In this document: piece by piece, positions 51,622-60,766 of the stretch
Layout: every line of letters starts with the position of its first letter
How positions within the stretch are numbered: the stretch's first letter is position 1
From: UBA1479 sp040218445
GTDB taxonomy: Bacteria; Pseudomonadota; Alphaproteobacteria; Rhodospirillales; Casp-alpha2
NCBI GenBank assembly: GCA_040218445.1
Contig: JAVJRK010000010.1
Span: 620,001-684,000, forward strand
Length of the DNA stretch: 64,000 nt
Direction of reading: 5' to 3'
The notes under the pieces: model-generated
The model's database searches: none
What the model saw: the letters and a program-made list of their open reading frames with translations, nothing else
What the model was told of the DNA's origin: nothing
Made by a program: the position numbers and the translations under genes

Positions 51622-51960
51622 ATTGGGCCTGATTGGTAAAAAGATGGGGGGATCGAAGATTTCAAGAGGCGGGAGTGTCGTCGGAAGAGATGGGCCGTCT
51701 TGGACGCGGCGATGCGCTGGCCTGCGTGGCGTGATCCCCAGATACCGGGTGGAACCGGATGGGGCCATTGCTAGACATCGGACGCACGCGCCGGGATGGT
51801 CGATGGAAATCGGATGGGCCGGAGCCTTTGGATCGGCCCCGAAGGTTTGGCAGGATGCCGTCCGCGTCGGCACCCGCGATCATTAACGAATGCGGAAAAT
51901 CAAGTCAATTGAACTTTTTGTTCCAAATTCTTAACGCCGCCGTAAAGCAGCCGGCAAAGG
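51622..51960 (-). other. Long rho leader region with candidate promoter
   Basis: 339 bp without a convincing gene between hemJ and rho. On the reverse strand TTGACT (51903-51908) and AATGAT (51879-51884) are 18 bp apart, giving a possible start near 51872 and a roughly 250-nt leader. Rho genes are commonly autoregulated in such leaders. An open frame with a basic composition covers it but looks like chance. Confidence 0.45.
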
Positions 51961-52407
51961 TTATCCTGGCTGAACGATGACCATGATCACCACGACGATC
52001 ATCAGCACCGTGGGGACCTCGTTCATGAAGCGGAAAAACCGCGCGGATTTCTCATTCCGGTCCTCGGCGAAGGCACGGCGCCATTTCCCCATGTACATGT
52101 GTTGGACCATCATCACGCAGACCGCCGCGATCTTCACGGGAAACCAGACCGTATCCCAGATCGCCGGACCCGAAGCCGCCATCAGGATCAACCCGAACAG
52201 AACCGTGGCGATCATTGCCGGATTCATGATCGCCCTCAGCAGGCGCCGTTCCATGATCTTGAAGGTCTCGGACTTGTCCGACCCGACCTCGGCCTCGGCG
52301 TGATAAACGAACAGCCGGGGCAGATAGAGCAGCCCCGCCATCCAGGCGATCACACTGATCACATGCAGGGCCTTGATCCAAAGAAACGCGGTCGCCGAAA
52401 GTTCCAT
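51961..52407 (-). CDS. hemJ: Protoporphyrinogen IX oxidase HemJ
   Basis: A 148-residue four-helix membrane protein. WIKALHVISVIAWMAGLLYLPRLFVYH contains the conserved His of HemJ, with MERRLLRAIMNPAM and a second conserved KxxxxxMMxxH (VKIAAVCVMMVQHMYM). It oxidises protoporphyrinogen IX, the step before ferrochelatase. Sits directly after hemH in the same orientation. Confidence 0.92.
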   Translation of the reverse strand: MELSATAFLWIKALHVISVIAWMAGLLYLPRLFVYHAEAEVGSDKSETFKIMERRLLRAIMNPAMIATVLFGLILMAASGPAIWDTVWFPVKIAAVCVMMVQHMYMGKWRRAFAEDRNEKSARFFRFMNEVPTVLMIVVVIMVIVQPG

Positions 52408-52423
52408 GATGGTGGTTTTCTCC

Positions 52424-53473
52424 TCAGGCCCTGCAGGGGCAGCGCGACCGATCCCCCGGGCAAATTCGCATGCCCGAGGAATGACACGTCTGCACCGTCG
52501 ATGCCGCGGTGGTCTCGACGATCTCCGCCAGGGCTTCGATAAAGGCCGGCTGCACCGTTACCGTCGGCACCCGGTGATAGGCAGGCACACCGGCATGGGC
52601 TGCCACCTCGGCATATTCGATGTCCAATTCGACCAGAGTTTCCGAATGTTCCGACACGAAGGCGATGGGCACGACGACCAAAGGCACCTTGTCGGCACCG
52701 GCGCGTTTGATCTCGTCCTCCGTCGACGGGCCGATCCATTGCAACGGCCCAACCTGGCTTTGATAACAGACCACCGGATCAAAATCCGGCACGTCGCGCT
52801 TGCGCAATTCAGTGATCACCGCCTCGGACGTCTGTTCAACCTGCCATTGGTAGGGATCCCCCTTGGCGATCACCTTCTTCGGCAGGCCATGGGCGGAAAA
52901 CAGAACACGTGGTGTCCCTCTTTCCTTGGCCGCAAGGATCCCTTCGGCGACCAGATCCGCCTGGGCCGTGATCAATCCCGGTGCGGTCGGATAACAGCAA
53001 ACCGCTTTTCCTTCCGCCGTGATGCCGGCTTTCTTGGCGGCACGGCGCCAATCCTTCAACGAAGAGCCCGAAGTCGTGGTTGAATATTGGGGATAGAGCG
53101 GCAGCTCGATGACCTCGTCCGGGTTGAAATCCGCAACCGCCCTGGCCGCCCCGGCACTCAAGGGATGCCAGTACCGCATGCAGACGAACACCCGTGTTTC
53201 CGGTTTGCCCGGCCCGTTAAGTATCTGTTCCAACGCTCTGGCCTGGGCAGCCGTTTCCTTCATCAGCGGTGACTTGCCACCGATCTGCGAATAGATTTCC
53301 CGCGCGATGGGCGCACGGCGGCGGCTGATCATCTTGGCGATGATCCAACGAAACGGATTGGGCAGGTCGATGATCGCCGGATCGTTGAACAAATTGAACA
53401 AAAACGGCTTAACCGCATCCGGGCCGTCGGGACCGCCAAGATTGAACAAAATCACGGCACGTTTGGTCGTCAT
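52424..53473 (-). CDS. hemH: Ferrochelatase
   Basis: About 349 residues. Inserts Fe2+ into protoporphyrin IX. Motifs VILFNLGGPDGPDAVKPFL, the mid YPQYSTTTSGSS, VLFSAHGLPKKVI with catalytic His, and C-terminal PIAFVSEHSETLVELDIEYAE. ATG 53473; an in-frame TTG (53488) overlapping the hemE stop is an alternative. The tail CRICPG-like CHSSGMRICPGDRSRCPC has several cysteines. Confidence 0.95.
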   Translation of the reverse strand: MTTKRAVILFNLGGPDGPDAVKPFLFNLFNDPAIIDLPNPFRWIIAKMISRRRAPIAREIYSQIGGKSPLMKETAAQARALEQILNGPGKPETRVFVCMRYWHPLSAGAARAVADFNPDEVIELPLYPQYSTTTSGSSLKDWRRAAKKAGITAEGKAVCCYPTAPGLITAQADLVAEGILAAKERGTPRVLFSAHGLPKKVIAKGDPYQWQVEQTSEAVITELRKRDVPDFDPVVCYQSQVGPLQWIGPSTEDEIKRAGADKVPLVVVPIAFVSEHSETLVELDIEYAEVAAHAGVPAYHRVPTVTVQPAFIEALAEIVETTAASTVQTCHSSGMRICPGDRSRCPCRA

Positions 53474-53484
53474 CTCCCGGTCTT

Positions 53485-54561
53485 TCAACTTCCGGATCGC
53501 AGAACATCCAACACCCGGGCCACATGGTCCGGCGGCGTGATGGGTAGAATGCCATGGCCCAGATTGAAGATGAAGGGATGGTCCTTCATATCCCGGGTGA
53601 TGCGCTCAACCGTTCGGTCCAGATCTTCCCCGCCCGCGACCAGCAACTGGTTATCCAGATTGCCCTGCAGGACCAGATCGGACGCCACGTTTTTCCGCGC
53701 CCAGGACAAGGGCACCTGACTGTCCAGGGACATGCCGTCGATACCCGTCTTTGCCGCATAGTCGATCACCATGGGGCCGGCGCCGCGGGGAAAACCGATG
53801 ATCGGCACGTCGGGATGGACTTCCTTCACGCGGGCAACGATGCGCGCCGTCGGCTCGATGATCCAGCGTTTGAACAAAGTCTCATCGGCGATGCCCGACC
53901 AGCTGTCGAACAGCTGCAAGGCTTCCGCCCCTGCTTCGACTTGGCGGCACAGATAGGCGACCAGGGCATCTTCCAGAACATCGACCAAAGCCTGAAAATC
54001 TTCCGGCTGTCCGTAGGCCATGCGTTTCAACTTGCCGCCGTCGACCCCGCCCCGGCCCTCGATCATGTAGAACGCCAGGGTCCAGGGCGATCCCGCAAAT
54101 CCGATCAGGGCCGTTTCGTCCGGCAGTTCACGCCGCAGCCGCGTCAAAGTTTCGAACACCGGCGCCAGATGATCCAGAACGCCCTCGGGTTTCAAGGCAT
54201 CGATCCCCGCCCGGTCCTCGATCGCGTCCAGCAACGGGCCGACGCCTTCCTCGAACCGCACGTTCTGACCCAGCGCATCCGGGATCACCAGGATGTCGGA
54301 GAACATGATTGCCGCATCGAAGCCATAGCGGCGGATCGGTTGCAGGGTCGCTTCGACCGTCAGATCCGGGGAATAGCAAAAGCCCAGAAAGTTCGGCGCC
54401 TGTTTGCGCAGCGCGCGATATTCATCCAGGTAGCGCCCGGCCTGACGCATGAACCAGACCGGAGGACGGGACGAGGTTTTGCCGTGAAAGGGTTCTAGAA
54501 ACGGACGCAAGGGATCGGGTCTCCGAAAGATCGTAAAGGGCCTCAAGACGGGTTCGGGCAC
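53485..54561 (-). CDS. hemE: Uroporphyrinogen decarboxylase
   Basis: A 358-residue haem enzyme removing four carboxyls from uroporphyrinogen III. Signature PPVWFMRQAGRYLDEYR near the N-terminus, GFAGSPWTLAFYMIEG in the middle, and FNLGHGILPITPPDHV at the end. GTG 54561 appears to be the start, as no in-frame ATG precedes the signature. It opens the hemE-hemH-hemJ series, reading away from the proposed origin. Confidence 0.96.
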   Translation of the reverse strand: MPEPVLRPFTIFRRPDPLRPFLEPFHGKTSSRPPVWFMRQAGRYLDEYRALRKQAPNFLGFCYSPDLTVEATLQPIRRYGFDAAIMFSDILVIPDALGQNVRFEEGVGPLLDAIEDRAGIDALKPEGVLDHLAPVFETLTRLRRELPDETALIGFAGSPWTLAFYMIEGRGGVDGGKLKRMAYGQPEDFQALVDVLEDALVAYLCRQVEAGAEALQLFDSWSGIADETLFKRWIIEPTARIVARVKEVHPDVPIIGFPRGAGPMVIDYAAKTGIDGMSLDSQVPLSWARKNVASDLVLQGNLDNQLLVAGGEDLDRTVERITRDMKDHPFIFNLGHGILPITPPDHVARVLDVLRSGS

Positions 54562-54975
54562 AATAAACGGGCTGCTCTCCTATACAAGTAAACAAGTCTT
54601 TATAAGAATCTTGATGATGTAGTTGGGGGGTGGAATGACGGGGATCAAATGTGTCAACAGGTTATCCAGATATCTTCATCAGCCCCTTTATCCGATCAGG
54701 GAAACCTGTGCATATATAGGATAAAAACCGGATTCAGAGGCAGATTCCTGATTGTTTCTGATCCAATTGGACAATGGGGAAAACCGGGATGACTTGCCAG
54801 GACGTTTCAGCTTTTCACCATTTTTCGAAGGGCTGAATTCTGTTTTACAGCCGCTTTTTGCCTGTGTATCCATAAACGGTCACCGGGTGGGAAAGCGGGG
54901 TGTTGTGCATTACCCCGTTGTTGTCCACAGTTCGTCCCGAATTCATACAGCCCTTGTGCCGGAGTTTTCCCGACC
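54562..54975. other. oriC: Putative chromosomal replication origin (oriC) between hemE and ppsR
   Basis: 414 bp without a gene. DnaA-box-like nonamers with 8 of 9 matches to TTATNCACA: TTATCCAGA (54662-54670), TGTGCATAT (54707-54715), TGTGCATTA (54904-54912) and TTGTCCACA (54921-54929). Overlapping 7-of-9 boxes lie at 54863-54874. An AT-rich segment at 54581-54620 has 25 % GC by hand count. GANTC sites are at 54606, 54731 and 54743. The hemE/DUF299 junction is the origin in Caulobacter and Rickettsia. Confidence 0.75.
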
Positions 54976-55806
54976 GTGAAGGAATTCCATCTTCATCTGA
55001 TTTCCGACAGCACGGGCGAGACCGTGACCATGGTCGCGCGTGCCTGCCTGGCGCAGTTCGATGGCGTGCAGGCCCACGAACATATGTGGAGCATGGTGCG
55101 CGGCACGGACCAGATCGACCAGATCCTGGATACGGTCCGCGAAAATCCGGGCATGGTTCTCTATACCCTGGTGCATGACGATCTGCGCAAGCATTTCGAG
55201 GACGGCTGCCGGCGGCTGATGGTGCCGCACATCCCGGTGTTGGATCCGGTGCTTGGATCCATGGGGGCTTATTTCAATGCCAAGGTCCGGGCCCGTCCCG
55301 GCCGGCAGCATGTCATGGATGCGGAATATTTCGACCGGATCGAAGCCATGCATTTCGCGCTCAGTCATGACGACGGTCAATCGACCTGGGATCTGGACGA
55401 TGCCGACGTGGTGCTTGTTGGTGTGTCCAGAACATCGAAAACACCGACCAGCGTCTATCTTGCCAACCGGGGGATCAAGACCGCCAACGTGCCGTTCGTT
55501 CCGGGCGTGCCCCTGCCCGACGATCTTTATAAGTTGACCCATCCCCTGGTCGTGGGCCTGACCAAGGATCCGCGCCGCCTGGTGGAAATCCGCCGTCAGC
55601 GCTTGCGTCTGTTGGATCAGGATGAAAACACCGACTATGTGGACCTGGACATGGTGTCCAAGGAAATCACCGAAGCCCGCCGCGTGTTTTCCAAATACGA
55701 CTGGCCGGTCATCAACGTGACCCGTAAATCCATCGAGGAAACGGCGGCCAACGTCATACAGCTTCTCAGCCGCCGCCGGGGTGAAGCCCCGGGGCCGCTG
55801 ACGTGA
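54976..55806 (+). CDS. ppsR: PPSR-family kinase/pyrophosphorylase (DUF299)
   Basis: A 276-residue bifunctional regulator that phosphorylates and reactivates PEP synthase (or PPDK). Starts MKEFHLHLISDSTGETV at GTG 54976. The nucleotide-binding loop is GVSRTSKT (149-156), with the later PFVPGVPLP and GLTKDP motifs. It reads rightward from the proposed origin, and its stop overlaps the maf start (GTGA). Confidence 0.95.
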   Translation: MKEFHLHLISDSTGETVTMVARACLAQFDGVQAHEHMWSMVRGTDQIDQILDTVRENPGMVLYTLVHDDLRKHFEDGCRRLMVPHIPVLDPVLGSMGAYFNAKVRARPGRQHVMDAEYFDRIEAMHFALSHDDGQSTWDLDDADVVLVGVSRTSKTPTSVYLANRGIKTANVPFVPGVPLPDDLYKLTHPLVVGLTKDPRRLVEIRRQRLRLLDQDENTDYVDLDMVSKEITEARRVFSKYDWPVINVTRKSIEETAANVIQLLSRRRGEAPGPLT

Positions 55807-56429
55807 CAGGCGGCATGACGGTGCCGCGACTTGTCCTGGCATCGGGCAGCCGCGTGCGCCGTGACATGCTGATCAATGCGGGCCTGGACATCATGGTCGA
55901 CCCGGCCGATGTGGACGAACCCGCGATCGAAGCCGAATGCCGTGCGAAAGGAAACACCACGGCCCAGGTCGCAGAAGCCCTGGCCAAGGCCAAGGCGGCG
56001 CGTGTCTCCGAACGCCATCCCGGGGCCTGCGTGATCGGGGCGGACCAGATGCTGGACGTGGGTGGGGCGAGTTTACGCAAACCCGAAACCATGAAAGACG
56101 CGGCAGGCACCCTGGAGCGCCTGGCCGGGCGGGATCATACCTTGATCGCGGGCGTTGTCCTGATGCGGGACGGTGACGTTTTATGGCGCCATCATTCGGT
56201 TGCCCGCCTGACCATGCGGCCTTTGGATAAGGCCGCCATCGGGCAATATCTGGACCGCGCCGGCGATGGGGTGCTGACCTCGGTCGGGGCCTATCAGCTG
56301 GAAGGCCTCGGCGCACAGTTGTTTGAACGCATCGATGGCGACTATTTTACCATCCTGGGGTTGCCGCTGTTGGCGCTGCTGGCTGCCCTGCGGGATGTGG
56401 CGGATATTCCCTCGGGCGTATTGAGATAA
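55803..56429 (+). CDS. maf: Maf-family nucleotide pyrophosphatase
   Basis: A 208-residue house-cleaning NTP pyrophosphatase hydrolysing modified or canonical NTPs to monophosphates. Family start PRLVLASGSRVRRDML, then VIGADQMLDVGG with a metal-binding Asp and LTSVGAYQLEGLGAQLF. Start is GTG 55803 (coupled to ppsR) or ATG 55815. Confidence 0.92.
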   Translation: MTGGMTVPRLVLASGSRVRRDMLINAGLDIMVDPADVDEPAIEAECRAKGNTTAQVAEALAKAKAARVSERHPGACVIGADQMLDVGGASLRKPETMKDAAGTLERLAGRDHTLIAGVVLMRDGDVLWRHHSVARLTMRPLDKAAIGQYLDRAGDGVLTSVGAYQLEGLGAQLFERIDGDYFTILGLPLLALLAALRDVADIPSGVLR

Positions 56430-56439
56430 AGAAACGGAT

Positions 56440-57306
56440 ATGGCGATGACCATTACCGGCAAGGCAAAACTGGCAGGCGTGATGGGATGGCCCGTCGGGC
56501 ATTCGCTGTCGCCGGTCCTGCATGGTCACTGGCTGCAGAGCCTGGGCATCGACGGTGCCTATGTGCCGCTTGCGGTTGCCCCCGATGATTTCGAACAGGT
56601 TCTTCGGGCCCTCCCCAAGATGGGGTTCAGGGGCGCCAACGTGACCGTGCCCTATAAGGAAGCCGCCCTTGCCGTGGTGGATGAGGCCGACCCCCTGGCA
56701 CAACGCATCGGTGCCGTGAATACGGTGATCGTCGGCGACGACGGCAGATTGGTCGGCACCAACACGGATGGCTTCGGCTTTCTGGAAAACCTGAAAGAGG
56801 GTGCGCCCGGTTGGCAGCCGACGGCGGCCCCAGCCGTGGTGCTGGGTGCGGGCGGTGCCGCGCGTGCCGTTGTGGTCGCGCTGATCGATGCCGGTGTTCC
56901 CAACATCCGGCTTTTGAACCGGACGCGTGCCCGCGCCGAACAAATGGCGGCCGATCTTGAAGGTGGCGCGGGGGCAATCACCGTTCATGAATGGGACGAC
57001 CGCAACGCGGCGTTGGGCGGTGCGGGCCTTTTGGCCAATACCACGACCCTGGGCATGACCGGCAAGGATAAGCTGAACATCAGCCTGGACGCCCTGCCCA
57101 GGCAGGCCCTGGTCAACGACATCGTTTATGCGCCGCTTGAAACGGATCTGCTGGGGGCGGCCAAGGCGCGGGGTAATCCCGTGGTCGATGGCCTGGGGAT
57201 GCTGTTGCATCAGGCCCGGCCCGGGTTCGAGGCCTGGTTCGGTGCGGCGCCCCAGGTCACGGCGGACCTGCGGTCCGCGATCCTTGACCGTCTTGATCAG
57301 GGCTGA
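56440..57306 (+). CDS. aroE: Shikimate dehydrogenase
   Basis: A 288-residue NADP-dependent enzyme reducing 3-dehydroshikimate in aromatic amino-acid synthesis. Shikimate-binding MGWPVGHSLSPVLHGHWL, catalytic Lys/Asp in NVTVPYKEAAL, and the Rossmann VLGAGGAARAVVVAL. Begins 11 bp after maf, inside the same rightward operon. Confidence 0.95.
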   Translation: MAMTITGKAKLAGVMGWPVGHSLSPVLHGHWLQSLGIDGAYVPLAVAPDDFEQVLRALPKMGFRGANVTVPYKEAALAVVDEADPLAQRIGAVNTVIVGDDGRLVGTNTDGFGFLENLKEGAPGWQPTAAPAVVLGAGGAARAVVVALIDAGVPNIRLLNRTRARAEQMAADLEGGAGAITVHEWDDRNAALGGAGLLANTTTLGMTGKDKLNISLDALPRQALVNDIVYAPLETDLLGAAKARGNPVVDGLGMLLHQARPGFEAWFGAAPQVTADLRSAILDRLDQG

Positions 57307-57333
57307 CCGGCCGGTGCAGGAAAAGGTGACGGC

Positions 57334-57978
57334 ATGTTCATCCTTGGCCTGACCGGCTCCATCGGTATGGGAAAGACCACCGCGGCGGGCCAACTGCGCG
57401 GCCTGGGTGTTCCGGTGCATGATGCCGATGCGGCGGTTCATGAATTGATGGCCCCCCGGGGGGCCGCGGTGGAAAGGGTCGAAGCGTCCTTTCCCGGTGT
57501 GACGGCATCTACCGGCGCGGTCGACCGGCAGGCCCTGGGTGCGCGGGTGCTGGACGATGACGCTGCGCTTAAAAAACTGGAAGGCATTCTTCATCCGATG
57601 GTGCGCCGGGCGGAGCACCGGTTTCTGGCGGCCCATGCCCGGCGCCGTACGGGCTTGGTGGTGTTGGATATTCCGCTGCTGTTCGAAACCGGCGGGGATG
57701 CGCGTTGCGATGCGGTTCTGGTCGTGCATTGCCGCACCGCGATCCAGCGCCGCCGGGTACTGGCCCGGCCCGGCATGACCGAAGCACGGTTCCAATCGAT
57801 TCTCGATCGCCAGGTTCCGTCGCCGGAAAAAACCCAACTGGCCGATTTTGCCGTCAATACGGGCATCGGCAGGCATGCGGCCTTGCGGGAAATTGCCGCC
57901 ATCGTCAAACTGCTGCGGACATGCACGGGACGGGTCTGGGCGCCCTCCGATCATTGGTCATCGGCACGTTGCCGGTGA
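57334..57978 (+). CDS. coaE: Dephospho-CoA kinase
   Basis: A 214-residue enzyme for the last step of CoA synthesis. P-loop GLTGSIGMGKTT (5-16), the CoA-domain HDADAAVHEL, and LVVLDIPLLFE. The C-terminus is somewhat longer and more basic than in E. coli. It sits 27 bp after aroE and 22 bp before dnaQ. Confidence 0.94.
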   Translation: MFILGLTGSIGMGKTTAAGQLRGLGVPVHDADAAVHELMAPRGAAVERVEASFPGVTASTGAVDRQALGARVLDDDAALKKLEGILHPMVRRAEHRFLAAHARRRTGLVVLDIPLLFETGGDARCDAVLVVHCRTAIQRRRVLARPGMTEARFQSILDRQVPSPEKTQLADFAVNTGIGRHAALREIAAIVKLLRTCTGRVWAPSDHWSSARCR

Positions 57979-58000
57979 CGGACATTCAGGGAGAACACCC

Positions 58001-58666
58001 ATGCGCGAAGTTGTGCTGGATACGGAAACGACCGGGCTTGATCCGCTAAGCGGTCACCGCATCGTTGAAATCGGCTGTGTCGAGCTGGTCAATCACGTGG
58101 CTTCGGGCCGGACCTATCATCAATACATCAACCCGGAACGGGACATGCCGGTCGAGGCCTTCAATGTCCACGGTCTGTCCGAAGAATTCCTGCGCGATCA
58201 TCCTGTGTTCGCCGATGTGGCTGATGCCTTCGTCGAATTCGTGGGCGACGCCCCGCTGGTCATTCACAACGCATCTTTCGACATGGGGTTCATCAATGCG
58301 GAATTGGCGCGGCTTAAGCGCCCCGGCATTCCCCTGGACCAGGCCGTCGATACGGTTTCCATGGCACGCAAGAAATTTCCGGGTGCGGGGGCCAGCCTGG
58401 ATGCGCTGTGCAAACGTTTTCAGATCGATAACACCCACCGTGAACTGCACGGGGCGCTTCTGGATGCGCGCCTTCTGGCCGAGGTTTATCTGGAACTGAT
58501 CGGTGGCCGGCAGCCCGACCTGGAACTGGCCGCGGAAAAGGAAGCACAGGGCGTGGTGGTCGAGCGCACCGTGCGCCCGCCCCGGGCACACGCACCCCTG
58601 GCGGAAGAAGAGGCCGCCCATAAGGCCTTTCTTGAAAAGCTGACGGACCCGGTGTGGTCGGTTTAG
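58001..58666 (+). CDS. dnaQ: DNA polymerase III subunit epsilon
   Basis: A 221-residue 3'-5' proofreading exonuclease. ExoI REVVLDTETTGLDP with catalytic Asp/Glu, ExoII LVIHNASFDMGFIN, and ExoIII HRELHGALLDARLLAEVY. ATG 58001 follows CAGGGAGAA. The C-terminal tail that binds the alpha subunit is present. Last gene of ppsR-maf-aroE-coaE-dnaQ. Confidence 0.96.
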   Translation: MREVVLDTETTGLDPLSGHRIVEIGCVELVNHVASGRTYHQYINPERDMPVEAFNVHGLSEEFLRDHPVFADVADAFVEFVGDAPLVIHNASFDMGFINAELARLKRPGIPLDQAVDTVSMARKKFPGAGASLDALCKRFQIDNTHRELHGALLDARLLAEVYLELIGGRQPDLELAAEKEAQGVVVERTVRPPRAHAPLAEEEAAHKAFLEKLTDPVWSV

Positions 58667-58676
58667 CCGGGCGGGC

Positions 58677-59168
58677 TTAGGCGTCGCCCTTGGTCTGGGT
58701 ACGCAGTTTGTCGATGTTCTGCTGATAGAGGGACGCGAAATCGACCGGACCCAGGATCAGGGGCTGGAAGCCGCCGTCGCGGGTCACGTCGGACAGGATC
58801 GCGCGGGCAAAGGGGAACATCAGGCGCGGACATTCGACAAACAGAATGGAAGCGCGATGTTCTTCCGGGACGTTCAGTGAAAACAGGCCCGCGTATTTCA
58901 GTTCGATGATATAGGCGACCTGACCGGTGACCTTGCTTTCCGCCTTCATGTCGAGAATGACCTCAAACACGCTCTCGGCGACGCCTTCGACCTGAACATC
59001 CAGGTTGAAGTTGATTTCCGGCTGGCCCTGGAGCTGTTCCATGAAGATCTGCGGGGCGCCCGGAATTTCAAAGGACAAGTCCTTGGTGTACTGGCCGTGA
59101 ATGGTCAGGGGCACCTGGTCCCCTTCGGTGACGGCCGGTTGGCCTTCGGGCGTGATTTCGTCGCTCAT
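58677..59168 (-). CDS. secB: Protein-export chaperone SecB
   Basis: A 163-residue tetrameric export chaperone. LTIHGQYTKDLSFEIPGAP at the N-terminus, the core YAGLFSLN, and CPRLMFPFARAILSDVTRDGGF (SecA contact region). ATG 59168 follows GAGGGAGA. Converges with dnaQ, 10 bp between stops. Confidence 0.95.
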   Translation of the reverse strand: MSDEITPEGQPAVTEGDQVPLTIHGQYTKDLSFEIPGAPQIFMEQLQGQPEINFNLDVQVEGVAESVFEVILDMKAESKVTGQVAYIIELKYAGLFSLNVPEEHRASILFVECPRLMFPFARAILSDVTRDGGFQPLILGPVDFASLYQQNIDKLRTQTKGDA

Positions 59169-59254
59169 GGTTGTCTCCCTCGTAAAAGGCGGATAGCTGC
59201 TAACATGGATCGGACCCCGGAACAACTGCCAAGGCGCGGGTACGGCGGCGGGGC

Positions 59255-59785
59255 TTAGGGGTCTTTGGGCGGATTTTTCCCGTGCCGAGTCTCAAGTTTG
59301 TCCGGATCGGGGGCGACTTCTTCGAAATCGCCGTCGATCACCGGGCCGCCGCCCGCCCGGTTCGCGGTGTGCCCGGGCGATGCTTGGTTGTTCCACGTTT
59401 CTTCCGAGGTATGCACATGGACCTGTCCGCGGGTCATCACATAGGTGCCGATGGCACGCGCGGCGGCGGCACGGAACGGCGGCACGAACAACAGAAACCC
59501 GAACGCGTCGGTCATGAACCCGGGCGTCAACAATAAGGCGCCCGCCATCAACAGGCACAGCCCGTCGAACATTTCCGCGACCGGCAACCTGTTTTCGGCC
59601 AAACTGCCCTGAACCCGCCGCAGGGTATCCAGTCCCTGATGACGCAGCAGCGCCGTGCCGACCAGTGCCGTCAAAATCACCACCGCCAGGGTCGGCCACA
59701 GGCCGATCAGCCCGCCGACTTGGACGAACAGCGCGATCTCGATGATCGGCACGGTGATGAATAGGATGAGGATGATCAGGGCCAC
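59255..59785 (-). CDS. fxsA: FxsA-family membrane protein
   Basis: A 176-residue protein. Membrane segments ALIILILFITVPIIEIALF and WPTLAVVILTALVG, then MFDGLCLLMAGALLLTPGFMTDAFGFLLFVPPFR, which is the FxsA hallmark. A polar cytoplasmic tail (HTSEETWNNQ...PVIDGDFEEV) carries the VIDGDFE-like motif seen in alphaproteobacterial members. Divergent from the Tim44-like gene. Confidence 0.9.
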   Translation of the reverse strand: MALIILILFITVPIIEIALFVQVGGLIGLWPTLAVVILTALVGTALLRHQGLDTLRRVQGSLAENRLPVAEMFDGLCLLMAGALLLTPGFMTDAFGFLLFVPPFRAAAARAIGTYVMTRGQVHVHTSEETWNNQASPGHTANRAGGGPVIDGDFEEVAPDPDKLETRHGKNPPKDP

Positions 59786-60063
59786 GGGTTGTAGTTCTCC
59801 TGTCTCGTGATTATTTCAAGGTCTAAGCATTCGATTTCTTATGGTCCGGGTTAATGGTAAACCCACGGCCGTGCCCGGGGATATCCGCAGCTTTGCTGGA
59901 CCTGGGCCCGGCGAGCCGTTAACCTTGGCCCGCAAGTGCGCATATGAACTTAAACCATGGGTGCCGGCGGCGGGTCCAGCCGCTTCGATGCCCGGGCTCC
60001 AAGCGGTTCCGGTTGGTGCGGCCAATCGGGCGGGGCTTATAAGAACAAGGTCCGAATCAACAA

Positions 60064-60759
60064 ATGGGCGGCGGATTCCAATTCATCGATATTATTTTGA
60101 TCGCCATGGTGGCGGCTTTCTTCGTTCTGCGCCTGCGCAGCGTGCTCGGCCGGCGTGACGGCAACGACGGCAGCGGCCACCGCGATCCGTTCAAACCGGC
60201 CTCTCCCGACGAGGCCCAGGACAACAAGGTCATCCCCCTGCCCGACCGTCAGGGTGACGAGGTCGAGGGCCACGCCGCCGATCCGGCGGCCTTTGCCACG
60301 AACGGCACGGTCGATAACGGCCTGGTGCAGATCCGTGTCGCCGACCCCGATTTCGAACCTGACGAATTCCTTGCCGGGTCCCGCGTGGCGTTTGAGATGA
60401 TTCTCGATGCTTTTGCCGCGGGCGATGTGCGGACGCTGAAGAATCTTCTGGATGACGGCGTCTATGCCGATTTCGAAGCCGCGATCCGCGACCGCGAAGA
60501 TCAGGGGCTGACCGTCGAAGACACCCTGGTCGGCATCAAGTCGTCGGATCTGGTCGAGGCCTATATGGAAGGCCGCGTCGCCAACATCACCGTCAAGTTC
60601 GTGACCGAACAGGTCAACGTGACCCGCGATGCCGAAGGCCAGGTTGCCGAGGGCAATCCCAACGAGGTCATCACGGTCACCGATTTCTGGACCTTTGCCC
60701 GCGACACCAAGGCCCGCGATCCGAACTGGTCCCTGGTCGCGACCCATAGTGCCGACTAG
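60064..60759 (+). CDS. Tim44/TimA-like inner-membrane protein
   Basis: A 231-residue protein with one N-terminal membrane helix (QFIDIILIAMVAAFFVLRLRSVLGRR) and a C-terminal Tim44 domain (AFEMILDAFAAGDVRTLKNLLDDGVYADFEAAI...VTDFWTFARDTKARDPNWSLVATH). Bacterial TimA homologues are found only in alphaproteobacteria and are related to mitochondrial Tim44. Position opposite secB/fxsA and before mltA is conserved in the group. It lies 278 bp from the divergent fxsA start. Confidence 0.92.
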   Translation: MGGGFQFIDIILIAMVAAFFVLRLRSVLGRRDGNDGSGHRDPFKPASPDEAQDNKVIPLPDRQGDEVEGHAADPAAFATNGTVDNGLVQIRVADPDFEPDEFLAGSRVAFEMILDAFAAGDVRTLKNLLDDGVYADFEAAIRDREDQGLTVEDTLVGIKSSDLVEAYMEGRVANITVKFVTEQVNVTRDAEGQVAEGNPNEVITVTDFWTFARDTKARDPNWSLVATHSAD

Positions 60760-60766
60760 GCGGTCT

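Noticed and set aside
51611..51886. Leader peptide of rho
   Set aside because: The frame is on the opposite strand to rho and has no conserved features.
54688..54873. 61-codon reverse frame inside the proposed origin
   Set aside because: No ribosome site, low-complexity Lys/Ser content and overlap with DnaA-box-like sites.
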